DNA from: an uncultured Anaerolineaceae bacterium
GTDB taxonomy: Bacteria > Chloroflexota > Anaerolineae > Promineifilales > Promineifilaceae
Assembly: GCA_937967805.1 (NCBI GenBank)
Contig: CALBTC010000044.1
Coordinates: 1-26,146, forward strand
Reading direction: 5' to 3'
DNA length: 26,146 bases
A program made the translations under genes and the position numbers. The notes beneath the pieces are model-generated. The model made no database searches. It had not been told where the DNA came from and worked only from the letters and a program-made list of their open reading frames with translations. Numbering within the stretch: the stretch's first letter is position 1; the number at the start of each line of letters is the position of its first letter. This document shows positions 7,630-15,479 of this stretch, one piece after another.

Positions 7630-8047
7630 GCCAGCCGCACCATTCGCAGCACAATTTATAGATAAGCCACGGGAGGCCAAAGAAGTATCTCCCGGCTACT
7701 TGCTGATCAACGCGGCCGATGAAATTGTTTACGCCAACAAACAGGCGCGCCTTTTCTTGGGCCTGTTGGCCGATGAACTATTGCCGGCCGGGCAAAAATT
7801 TCTGCCGTTGGTCCGGTCGGCTTACCAATGTTATCCATCATTCGCCTGGCTCGATTGGCCGAAACGGCCATCGTCCACCATCATGCGCTACCTCATCTTC
7901 TCCTCCAGTCACAACGCCTCATTTTCCCTACTCAAAGTTGAAGTTGTTGAACATCTCATTGTCGATGGCAGCGAGATTTGGGCTGTAGCCATACACCTTG
8001 TAGAGAGTTCCTTAGATACGGCCGTTATCCGCTTAACCCACTGTTAA
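7622..8047 (+). CDS. Small PAS-like protein between two kinase genes
   Basis: A 141-aa soluble protein. Residues about 22-55 look like the start of a PAS fold (GYLLINAADEIVYANKQA, then LFLGLLADELL), and the C-terminal strands (FSLLKVEVVEHLIVDGSEIWAVAIHL) fit the beta-sheet end of one. I see no kinase, receiver or HPt motif. ATG 7622 is preferred over GTG 7607 because GAGG at 7609-7612 lies nine nt before it. The start overlaps the stop of the upstream kinase (ATGCATAA), implying translational coupling; the receiver-kinase starts 32 nt downstream. It is probably an accessory sensor or adaptor for its neighbours, which is inference. The paralogous module on the other strand lacks a counterpart. 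Confidence 0.75.
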   Translation: MHKPAAPFAAQFIDKPREAKEVSPGYLLINAADEIVYANKQARLFLGLLADELLPAGQKFLPLVRSAYQCYPSFAWLDWPKRPSSTIMRYLIFSSSHNASFSLLKVEVVEHLIVDGSEIWAVAIHLVESSLDTAVIRLTHC

Positions 8048-8079
8048 AATTCATCCGCAATCATAAGGAAACAGCCACA

Positions 8080-9183
8080 GTGACCCCAGCCAACACCAAA
8101 CCCCACATCTGCATTGTCGATGATAATCATATGGCTCGTGAAGTGATTGCTGAACAACTTTCGGTGGAATCTTACCGGGTCACGCAGGTCACGGGCGGTT
8201 TAGAACTGCTACAAACGTTCGATACCCTAAAACCAGACGTCATTTTGATGGATGTGATGATGCCTTATGTGAATGGTTATGATGTTTGTCAGGAGATAAA
8301 ACAAGACCCTGCTCGCAGTTACGTTCCCATCATTCTCGTCACCGCGCTCAACAGCCGAGATGATATGTTAAGAGGTTTGGGATCAGGTGCCGATGAATTT
8401 TTGTCCAAGCCGGTGAACGGGGCTGAACTACGCGCCCGCGTGCGGACCATGCTGCGCATCAAAAATCAGTACGATTCTTTGCAATCCATCATGCAGCTGC
8501 GTGAAGATTTGGCCCACATGCTCATTCACGATATGCGCAATCCGCTAACGGTGGCCACTCTGTACAACAATATTCTGCTTAAACGAAACCAGCTCACGCC
8601 ACGCGACAAGGAATACGCAATCCTGATTCGGGATAGTTTGCGCAATCTTACCGGATTTCTAGATGAAATATTGACGACTGCCAAAATGGAAGAAGGCCTG
8701 CTTAAGCTAACCTGCTCTCCGAAAGATATTGGCCGGCTTATTGAAGATGTGGTTAAAGGTCATCAAGAGGTGGCGCAGCTTCAAGGATTTCAGCTAAAGC
8801 TGGATTTACCGGAAGAACGTCGCTTAACTTCTATCGATCCCACTTTATTTAAGCGCGTGCTGGACAACTTGCTGTCCAACGCTTTCAAATATGCGCCGGA
8901 TCAGAGCGAGATTACGTTACGTCTGCGCTATCTGAAGAGTAATAACGACAGGTCTGCTACACCTTCTTTTCGCTTACAAGTGATGGATCAGGGGCCTGGC
9001 ATTGCCCCAGAAAATTATGAACGCATTTTCAACAAATATGAAGTTGTGACGCTCAAACAAGCCGGACAAGAGCAGGTTGGACTAGGATTGGCATTCTGTA
9101 AATTAGTAGTTGAGGCCCATCACGGCCGTATTTACGTCACCCCCAACTTACCGCAAGGCACTGTCTTCAACGTCGAAATTTAG
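8080..9183 (+). CDS. Receiver-histidine kinase (REC-HisKA-HATPase)
   Basis: Cytoplasmic 367-aa protein in which the receiver comes first. REC covers about residues 9-125 (ICIVDDN acidic pocket, phospho-acceptor Asp58 in VILMDVMMP, the VTAL threonine, and the SKP lysine). A short helix leads to HisKA (about 137-205, LIHDMRNPLTVA with His150) and HATPase (about 250-367: LDNLLSNAFKYAP, MDQGPGIAPENYERIF, QVGLGLAFCKLVVEAHHG). It probably accepts phosphate from the upstream sensor kinase on Asp58 and controls its own kinase; this direction of flow is inference. GTG 8080 is chosen because AAGGAA at 8065-8070 precedes it. An in-frame TTG at 7978 lies inside the previous gene. It is a close paralogue of the convergent gene at 9191-10279; the shared C-terminus includes QVGLGLAFCK. 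Confidence 0.92.
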   Translation: MTPANTKPHICIVDDNHMAREVIAEQLSVESYRVTQVTGGLELLQTFDTLKPDVILMDVMMPYVNGYDVCQEIKQDPARSYVPIILVTALNSRDDMLRGLGSGADEFLSKPVNGAELRARVRTMLRIKNQYDSLQSIMQLREDLAHMLIHDMRNPLTVATLYNNILLKRNQLTPRDKEYAILIRDSLRNLTGFLDEILTTAKMEEGLLKLTCSPKDIGRLIEDVVKGHQEVAQLQGFQLKLDLPEERRLTSIDPTLFKRVLDNLLSNAFKYAPDQSEITLRLRYLKSNNDRSATPSFRLQVMDQGPGIAPENYERIFNKYEVVTLKQAGQEQVGLGLAFCKLVVEAHHGRIYVTPNLPQGTVFNVEI

Positions 9184-9190
9184 CAAAAAG

Positions 9191-10279
9191 TTAAAGCTCT
9201 ACGGTAAAGATCGATCCCCGAGGCTTATTGGCAGAAACAGAGATACGGCCGTTGTGCGCTTCCACAACCATCTTGCAAAAGGCTAAGCCCAAACCGACCT
9301 GCTTCACATCCCGCCGCCCGGTGGCTACAATTTTGAACTTATCAAAAATGGTCTCGTAATGCTCCGCTGCAATGCCTGGCCCCTCATCAATCACCTGTAA
9401 GTTTAGATGAGGCACATTGCCGTTGCGGCTGGGGCCGGCGTCATCATAACGCACTTTTAACGTAATATTGCCCCCGGTTGGCGAAAACTTCACGGCATTA
9501 GAGACAAGGTTATCCAACACGCGCCGCCACAAATTGGCGTCCAACGACAGTTTGTTGCTCTCGTCTGGTAAGTCCAGGTGAAAGTTTATATCCTTCAGAC
9601 GCGCCATCGGCTCGTAGCTGTTCTTGACGGCCATTGCCAGTTCATTAATATCTACCGGAGATTGGCTGAGCATCAAACGGCCGTGTTCCATTTTGGCCAT
9701 CATCAGCATGTCGGTCAGAAACGAGCTCAGCCGGTTGGCCTCGCCACGAATCGTGTCCAGCGTCTGCACATTGCCATCCAGCTCCGGCTCCAATAAATCA
9801 CAATAAATGAGGATCGTGGAGAGCGGGCTGCGGATGTCATGCACAATCATGTTGGCCAAATCCTGGCGCATTTGCAGCGCAGCTTGCAGCTCATCGTGCC
9901 GCTGCTTAATGCGCAGCATGGAACGCACCCTGGCCCGCAGCTCCAGGCCGTTGATCGGTTTATGCAAAAAGTCATCGGCCCCGGCCTCCAGGCCACGCGC
10001 CAAATCTTGCTTGCTGTCCAACGCCGTAACCAAAATAATGGGCACGTGATTCCATTTGGGGTTCCGCTTAATGCGCTGGCACAGTTCAAACCCGTCCATA
10101 TTGGGCATCATCACGTCAGACAAGATCACATCAGGGACTTCATCGTCTAGCTGTGCCAATGCCTCATGCGCATCTTCAGCAAAGAACAGTTCGTACGACT
10201 CTTTCAGCAGCAGCATTTCAATGGTCTGCCGCGCGTACGATTCATCATCAACAATTAATATCTGAGGTTTTTCATTCAT
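9191..10279 (-). CDS. Receiver-histidine kinase (REC-HisKA-HATPase), paralogue of 8080-9183
   Basis: 362-aa cytoplasmic protein with the same order as its convergent neighbour: REC at about 6-122 (ILIVDDE, Asp55 in VILSDVMMP, VTAL, HKP lysine Lys107), HisKA at about 135-205 (IVHDIRSPLSTI, His147) and HATPase (LDNLVSNAVKFSP, IDEGPGIAAEHYETIF, KQVGLGLAFCKMVVEAHNG). It starts 6 nt after the stop of the 1184-aa kinase with no clear ribosome site, so translation is probably coupled to that gene. It ends 7 bp from the end of the opposite-strand paralogue. Phosphotransfer from the upstream membrane kinase to Asp55 is a reasonable inference. No DNA-binding output domain is present. Confidence 0.92.
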   Translation of the reverse strand: MNEKPQILIVDDESYARQTIEMLLLKESYELFFAEDAHEALAQLDDEVPDVILSDVMMPNMDGFELCQRIKRNPKWNHVPIILVTALDSKQDLARGLEAGADDFLHKPINGLELRARVRSMLRIKQRHDELQAALQMRQDLANMIVHDIRSPLSTILIYCDLLEPELDGNVQTLDTIRGEANRLSSFLTDMLMMAKMEHGRLMLSQSPVDINELAMAVKNSYEPMARLKDINFHLDLPDESNKLSLDANLWRRVLDNLVSNAVKFSPTGGNITLKVRYDDAGPSRNGNVPHLNLQVIDEGPGIAAEHYETIFDKFKIVATGRRDVKQVGLGLAFCKMVVEAHNGRISVSANKPRGSIFTVEL

Positions 10280-10285
10280 AGCTAT

Positions 10286-13200
10286 CTATACAGTAGCTGC
10301 ATTTTTATTTTCAGACAAGGCCAACTGGGATTGAATCATATCCACCAGGCGGCGAAGGCTGATTGGCTTGCTGAGATAAGCATCGGCACCGGCTTCCAGG
10401 CACGCTTCTCGGTCGCCGGGCATTGCCAGGGCGGTAACGGCGATGATGGGAATTTGGGATACGGCCGTATCTTCATCTTCCCGAATTTTACGAATGGCTT
10501 CCAAACCGCTCATCTGCGGCATCTGAATATCCATCAAGATGAGATCTGGTTTTTCTGTCCGCGTGCGCGCTACTGCTTCCAGACCATTGCGCGCCAAAAC
10601 TAAATCAAACCCTTTTGTGATGAGATAACTGGAAAAAAGATTGATATTGGCTTCATGGTCTTCTGCCAGCAGGATGAGGGGTTGTTTGACGGCCGTATCC
10701 TGCCGCACAAATCCATTCCGCTTTAAAGAAACGGCTTGCAGCGCCATGTACATCTGCGCCCGCGTAAACGGCTTGGCCAGATAATAATCTGCCCCCGCCG
10801 CCAAAACTTGCGTCGGATCGTCCAACACGGATACAACCAAAACGGGCATCTGCGCCGTTTTTGGATTTGCCCGGATCGTCGTCAACAAATCCAGGCCAGA
10901 ACCATCCGGCAAGAAAACATCTAAGACAAGCAAATCAGGTGGTTCAGCCAAAAGGGCCGCCTGGGCTGCTTCTACCTCAGTAAAAGCGCGAATCGAGACG
11001 CCACTTGCCTCAAAATACCGCTTGAGCTGCGCCTGCGTCGGGGCCGAATCTTCCACAATCATCACGTTGTGCCACGGTGCCAGATAAGGCGGATTGTCGT
11101 ACAGTTCCTCCTCAACAAGCTGGTTCACACCGGCCTCAGTGGGATGCCAGGGGAAGGAAACGGTAAAACGACTGCCGCGGCCAACCTCGCTGTCTACGGC
11201 CACGCTGCCACCGTGCAGCTCCATCATGCGCAGCACCAGCGAAAGCCCCAGGCCGGTCCCGGCAAACTCGCGCGAAAGACGACTGTCTAGCTGCACAAAC
11301 GGCCGAAACAACTGCTGCAAATGGTCATCGGCAATGCCAATGCCCGTGTCCCAAACGGTGATCAACAGCGCGTGGGCCTCTTCATCTCCTACCACTTCCA
11401 GGCCAATCTCGCCACCTTCCTGCGTAAACTTCACGGCGTTGCTGAGCAAGTTCACCAGCACCTGCTTCACGCGCCGCTCATCGGCCACCAGGGTAGTGAC
11501 ATTGCCATCATAAGAGGAATTGATGCGCAGCCGCTTTTTGTGCGCGTTTTGCTTCACCATGCGCAAACTGGCCTGGCAAACCGCTTCCACCGACATCGGA
11601 GCCATTTCCAGTTCCAGCTTACCTGCTTCCACTTTGGACAAATCCAAAATGTCGTTGATGAGCGCCAGCAGGTGACGGCCGCTTTCTTCGATGCTGCGCA
11701 GCGAACCAATCTGTTTCTCGTTCATATCGCCGAACACACCCTCTTGCAGCGCCTCAGAAATGCCCAACACGGCGTTTAGGGGGGTGCGCAGTTCATGACT
11801 TACGCTGGCCAAAAACTCATCCTTCATACGCGCGGCCCGGGCCAGTTCGGCATTGGCGGTTCGTAAATCGGCCGTGCGCTCTTCCACGCGCCGGGCCAAT
11901 TGGGCCCGCTCCACTTCCAGCGCCGCTTCTACGCGCTTGCGTTCGGTAATTTCCTGCTGCGATTGGGCAAAAAGCTGGGCATTTTCAATGGCGGTGGCCG
12001 CCGGAACCGCCAGACGGGTCAGCAGGCGCAAATCTTCTTCGTCAAAGGTGCCGTTTTCTTTGTTGATGGCTTCAATCGCCCCAATAGGCTGCTCCTTCAC
12101 CAGCAAGGGCACGCACAAAATAGAGCGTGCCTGGAAGCCGCTCTCGGCATCAAAGTCACCAAAATAGCGCGGGTCGGTGGCGGTGTCTGGCACCAGCAGC
12201 GGCTCGCCCGATTGGGCCACCCAGCCCAAAATACCCTGTCCCAGCGCCAGCCGCTTGCCCTGCACAAACTCCGACGCCTCGCCAGAGGCGGCAGCAAACC
12301 ACAAATCGTTGGCCTCTTTATCGTGCAGCACCACCGAAGCAGCATCCACTTGCAGCAGTTTGGTGGTGTTCTCGGTGATGATGGTCAATGTTTCGGTAAG
12401 ATCAAGTGTGGAGGTGATGGCCTGGCTGATGCGGTTGAGCGTGGTAAGTTCGGCCACGCGCTGCTGCAGCTGCTTGTATAGTTCGGCATTTTCAAAGGCA
12501 ATGGCTGCCTGAATGGCAAAGTCTTTGAGCCGGGCGGCGCTTTCCGGCTGGTAGAAGCCAGGCTCACTGTAATTCAGGGCCAAAAAGGCGACCACTTCGC
12601 CTTCTACAATGATGGGCGCGCCGGCCCAGGAACGAACGTGCGGGGATAACTCGGCATCAACCCAAAGCGCCCCGGCTTCAAAGGTGTCGGGGATGATGAG
12701 GGGTTCGGCCGTATCCACCATGTGCAGCAGGCTGGGGCGGGACTCAATATCAAAGTGACGCGGCTGGCGCAGCTCTTTGCTGGGGTCGTAGCCACGGGTG
12801 ACCACAATTTCGATCTCATCCTGATGCACCAGCATGATGTTGGCCGTGTCGTAACGCAGCACTGGCCCAATCTGGTCCAGAATGGCGTTCAGCAGCAGAT
12901 CAAAATCGAGGGTGGAGTTAAGGGCGATACCCACCTGCCGCAGCGCTTCGGCCAGGTTGCGCTGTTCCTGTTCGGCTGCTTCAGCCCGTTTGCGCTCAAT
13001 AACTTCGCGCTGGAGAGCTTCATTGGCGCTGCGCTGGCTGGCGGCCACCTGCTCTACCTCTTTGAAGGTAGTGTACATGCTGGTGAGCAAGCCCACAAGA
13101 ACACACAGGTAGCCGATGAGTTTGAGGAGGACGGCCGCATCAAACAACGGATCAAACGGCATCTGGGCAAAATACATAAAAAGGCCCTGAGCCAACACGT

Positions 13201-13840
13201 TTACAATCAAGGCAGCTATCAGCCAATTCTCAAATGTATCTTGCCGCCATTCCCCCTTATTCAGGTAGCCAATGAGGGCAATCAGGAAAAAAACCGTATT
13301 GAGAATCGCCATCACGCGACCCGGCAAATAGATGGAAGCATCAATTGGTGGCTGGGGAATGATGGTAAACGCCACCACGCTGACCGCAGCCACAAGGGCC
13401 ACAATCAGGTAATATTGCCGGGTATTTTCCCCCAATCTCTTTTTCCGCTGCCAGATAAACCAACTGCCGGCCATGAGTAAGGATAAAAATGTAGGGGAAG
13501 GATTCCACTGCCAAAAATCGAGCGTAAAAATGTCTGTCGCCAACAAATCAAAGGTGGTGGCCGTGGTCATGGCATGATAGGCATCGAGCAGCCCTGCCCC
13601 GATAAATCCGGTGCCAATAAAGAAGTAAACGCTGTTTTGCCTGGTGTAAAAGCGCACCAGCGCCAAAGCGCCCACAAACAGAGCCAGGCTGGCGGCCATA
13701 AACTCCATCAACATGTGCAAATTTGGCGAGCCGAACCAGCCCGATTGATCGACAAAGATTCGACCAATGATCAGCAGGAGGACAACGGCCGTATACGCCG
13801 CAGCTCTCTTCTTAGTGGATGGTGACAGGCTGGATATCAT
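10286..13840 (-). CDS. Membrane hybrid sensor kinase: MASE3-like, GAF, GAF, HisKA, HATPase, REC, REC
   Basis: 1184-aa protein. Residues about 15-260 hold seven or so membrane helices resembling the MASE3 sensor (GSPNLHMLMEFMAASLALFVG, then FIGTGFIGAGLLDAYHAM). A coiled coil is followed by GAF 1 (about 297-453), GAF 2 (about 467-617), HisKA (about 673-740, VSHELRTPLN, His682) and HATPase (about 783-897, NLLSNAVKFTQ, WDTGIGI, AGTGLGL). Two receivers end the protein: REC 1 (about 923-1033, Asp974 in LVLDVFLPDGSG) and REC 2 (about 1050-1173, Asp1104 in ILMDIQMPQMSG). Both keep the acidic pocket, Thr/Ser and Lys. No HPt domain is seen here or nearby. The ATG at 13840 has AGGA three nt upstream. 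First gene of the leftward module; the receiver-kinase at 9191-10279 follows after 6 nt. The HisKA/HATPase part resembles that of the 5089-7629 kinase. Confidence 0.94.
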   Translation of the reverse strand: MISSLSPSTKKRAAAYTAVVLLLIIGRIFVDQSGWFGSPNLHMLMEFMAASLALFVGALALVRFYTRQNSVYFFIGTGFIGAGLLDAYHAMTTATTFDLLATDIFTLDFWQWNPSPTFLSLLMAGSWFIWQRKKRLGENTRQYYLIVALVAAVSVVAFTIIPQPPIDASIYLPGRVMAILNTVFFLIALIGYLNKGEWRQDTFENWLIAALIVNVLAQGLFMYFAQMPFDPLFDAAVLLKLIGYLCVLVGLLTSMYTTFKEVEQVAASQRSANEALQREVIERKRAEAAEQEQRNLAEALRQVGIALNSTLDFDLLLNAILDQIGPVLRYDTANIMLVHQDEIEIVVTRGYDPSKELRQPRHFDIESRPSLLHMVDTAEPLIIPDTFEAGALWVDAELSPHVRSWAGAPIIVEGEVVAFLALNYSEPGFYQPESAARLKDFAIQAAIAFENAELYKQLQQRVAELTTLNRISQAITSTLDLTETLTIITENTTKLLQVDAASVVLHDKEANDLWFAAASGEASEFVQGKRLALGQGILGWVAQSGEPLLVPDTATDPRYFGDFDAESGFQARSILCVPLLVKEQPIGAIEAINKENGTFDEEDLRLLTRLAVPAATAIENAQLFAQSQQEITERKRVEAALEVERAQLARRVEERTADLRTANAELARAARMKDEFLASVSHELRTPLNAVLGISEALQEGVFGDMNEKQIGSLRSIEESGRHLLALINDILDLSKVEAGKLELEMAPMSVEAVCQASLRMVKQNAHKKRLRINSSYDGNVTTLVADERRVKQVLVNLLSNAVKFTQEGGEIGLEVVGDEEAHALLITVWDTGIGIADDHLQQLFRPFVQLDSRLSREFAGTGLGLSLVLRMMELHGGSVAVDSEVGRGSRFTVSFPWHPTEAGVNQLVEEELYDNPPYLAPWHNVMIVEDSAPTQAQLKRYFEASGVSIRAFTEVEAAQAALLAEPPDLLVLDVFLPDGSGLDLLTTIRANPKTAQMPVLVVSVLDDPTQVLAAGADYYLAKPFTRAQMYMALQAVSLKRNGFVRQDTAVKQPLILLAEDHEANINLFSSYLITKGFDLVLARNGLEAVARTRTEKPDLILMDIQMPQMSGLEAIRKIREDEDTAVSQIPIIAVTALAMPGDREACLEAGADAYLSKPISLRRLVDMIQSQLALSENKNAATV

Positions 13841-13943
13841 CTTCCTAATTCTCTGGCAAGAAATCTAACTACAAGGACATAGCTAAACAGTTCCGTGATC
13901 AAAATCATACTAATAATAGCACTAAAACAGACACAGTAGCCAG

Positions 13944-13989
13944 ATAGTACCAGTGTACCCAAATTCCTGACTACGCCCTATGGTACTAT
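13944..13989. repeat. 9-bp inverted repeat in the 255-bp divergent intergenic region
   Basis: ATAGTACCA (13944-13952) and TGGTACTAT (13981-13989) are perfect inverted copies 28 nt apart. They lie between the leftward 1184-aa kinase gene and the rightward membrane protein gene. The rest of 13841-14095 is A/T-rich and shows no convincing -35/-10 pair and no gene. Candidate operator or cruciform. Confidence 0.35.
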
Positions 13990-14095
13990 TGGACTGGTAG
14001 CGCAGCCGAAAACTACAAACTCTGTTTTCCCTACAAAACAACAACGCACATGCCAATATACTCGCCATATTTCTGGAACTGGTTAAGATTAGGGT

Positions 14096-15433
14096 ATGAT
14101 GCAGAAACGTTGGCCACTGCTGCTTATTTTAGCATGTTATCTGTTGGTTGGGACATTGTACGCGGCCCAGGTGCCTGACTGGCAAGCGCCGGATGAGCCG
14201 GCTCACTACAATTACATTCGCCAACTGGCAAACGGCCGTCTCCCCGTCATCGCCGAAGGTGATTATGATCAGGCTTACCTGGAAGAAATTACCAACGCCC
14301 GCTTTGCGCCTGAGTATTCTGTGGAATCTATTGAATACGAAGATTGGCAGCCACCTCTTTACTATTTGCTGCTCACCCCCATTTTTATGCTGTTTGACGG
14401 GGCGCTGCTCCCCTTGCGCCTGACTTCATTACTGCTGGGTGCCGGCGTGATCTGGCTGGCCATTCGCACGGCCCGGCTGCTGTTTCCCGAGGCGGAATGG
14501 GTGGCGTGGTCAACGGCCGTATTCATTGCTTTTATCCCCCAACACGTCGCCATGCTGGCTTCCGTCAACAACGACAGCCTGTCTGAACTGCTCATCGCCC
14601 TGCTGCTCTACCTGACGCTGCGCTGGGTCACCCGCGACGGCATTCGCCGGCGGGGAGATGACCGCCGCTGGCTGATTGGGCTCGGCTTCATTCTAGGATT
14701 GGGATTCCTCACCAAAGCCACCGTTTATCTGATGGCTCCGGTGCTGGCCGTGGTGCTGCTGTGGCAATATTGGGGCACCTGGCAGCGGTTGTTTCAGGCA
14801 GGCGTGCTGCTGTTTGCCCCCGCTTTTGTGCTGGGGGCCGTCTGGTGGGTGCGCAATGTCGTCGTTTATGGGGGATTGGACGTTTTGGGCAAGGCAGCCC
14901 ATGATGCCGTGGTGGTGGGGCAGCCCCGCACGGTTGAGTGGATCAGCCGGTATGGGTTAGAAGAGACCATACAGCGTTTTTTCCAAACCACATTTAACAG
15001 CTTTTGGGGGCAGTTTGGCTGGATGGCTGTGCCAATGCGTGTAGAAGTTTATTGGCTCCTGCTTGGCTTATCCAGCGCTGCCATTCTTGGATTACTTCTT
15101 TACCGCTTTACCACTACCCAGCTGCCGGTACAGTTCCGCTCCCGGCTGCCGGTACTTATTTTGTGGCTGGTTTTTTTGCTCACGCTGGCTATTCACGTAG
15201 GTTACAATCTGACCTTTGTGCAGCACCAGGGCCGCTACCTCTTCCCGGCGCTCATTCCCATTTCTCTGGGCTTATCGCTGGGACTGGGGACGTGGCTGCT
15301 GTTGGTGGAACGGCCGTTTCGTCGGGAACGGCCGTTGCTGGTCAACTTTTTTCCGCTGGGGCTGGGCATCGCTTTAGTCCTTCTAGACATCTTCGCCCTG
15401 TTCCGCTTCATCCTGCCCAGCCTCAGCCTGTAA
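14096..15433 (+). CDS. Polytopic membrane protein, GT39/PMT-like glycosyltransferase or DUF2142-like
   Basis: 445-aa integral membrane protein with about ten helices. The first extracytoplasmic loop carries WQAPDEPAHYNYIRQLANGR, the Asp-Glu motif expected in GT-C enzymes that use polyprenyl-phosphate sugars, followed by EYEDWQPPLYYLLLTP. A later loop has PQHVAMLASVNNDSLSELL, also typical of this superfamily. Such proteins transfer sugars or amino-sugars to lipids or proteins on the outer face of the membrane; the acceptor here cannot be told. ATG 14096 or ATG 14099 may be used; AGGG sits just upstream of the first. It stands alone between divergent and convergent neighbours and ends in a hairpin. 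The family assignment (GT39 versus DUF2142) is uncertain. Confidence 0.75.
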   Translation: MMQKRWPLLLILACYLLVGTLYAAQVPDWQAPDEPAHYNYIRQLANGRLPVIAEGDYDQAYLEEITNARFAPEYSVESIEYEDWQPPLYYLLLTPIFMLFDGALLPLRLTSLLLGAGVIWLAIRTARLLFPEAEWVAWSTAVFIAFIPQHVAMLASVNNDSLSELLIALLLYLTLRWVTRDGIRRRGDDRRWLIGLGFILGLGFLTKATVYLMAPVLAVVLLWQYWGTWQRLFQAGVLLFAPAFVLGAVWWVRNVVVYGGLDVLGKAAHDAVVVGQPRTVEWISRYGLEETIQRFFQTTFNSFWGQFGWMAVPMRVEVYWLLLGLSSAAILGLLLYRFTTTQLPVQFRSRLPVLILWLVFLLTLAIHVGYNLTFVQHQGRYLFPALIPISLGLSLGLGTWLLLVERPFRRERPLLVNFFPLGLGIALVLLDIFALFRFILPSLSL

Positions 15434-15453
15434 TCGGTAATCAGATTACCGAT
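15433..15453. terminator. Perfect 10-bp hairpin between convergent genes
   Basis: ATCGGTAATC (15433-15442), A, GATTACCGAT (15444-15453) is a near-continuous palindrome starting at the stop codon of the membrane protein. It is followed by related TACCGAATACCGATAACCG units up to the end of the leftward kinase-like gene at 15480. There is no T-tract, so it may act as a bidirectional transcript end or be a short intergenic repeat. Confidence 0.45.
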
Positions 15454-15479
15454 CACTGCTTACCGAATACCGATAACCG

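Noticed and set aside
12722..13480. 252-codon rightward open frame antisense to the 1184-aa kinase
   Set aside because: It is fully antisense to MASE3-like and GAF coding sequence, has no recognisable domain, and its composition is that of a complement shadow.
13841..14095. Possible tRNA or small RNA in the 255-bp gap
   Set aside because: No cloverleaf, T-loop consensus or terminator was found; only a 9-bp dyad and A/T-rich sequence.
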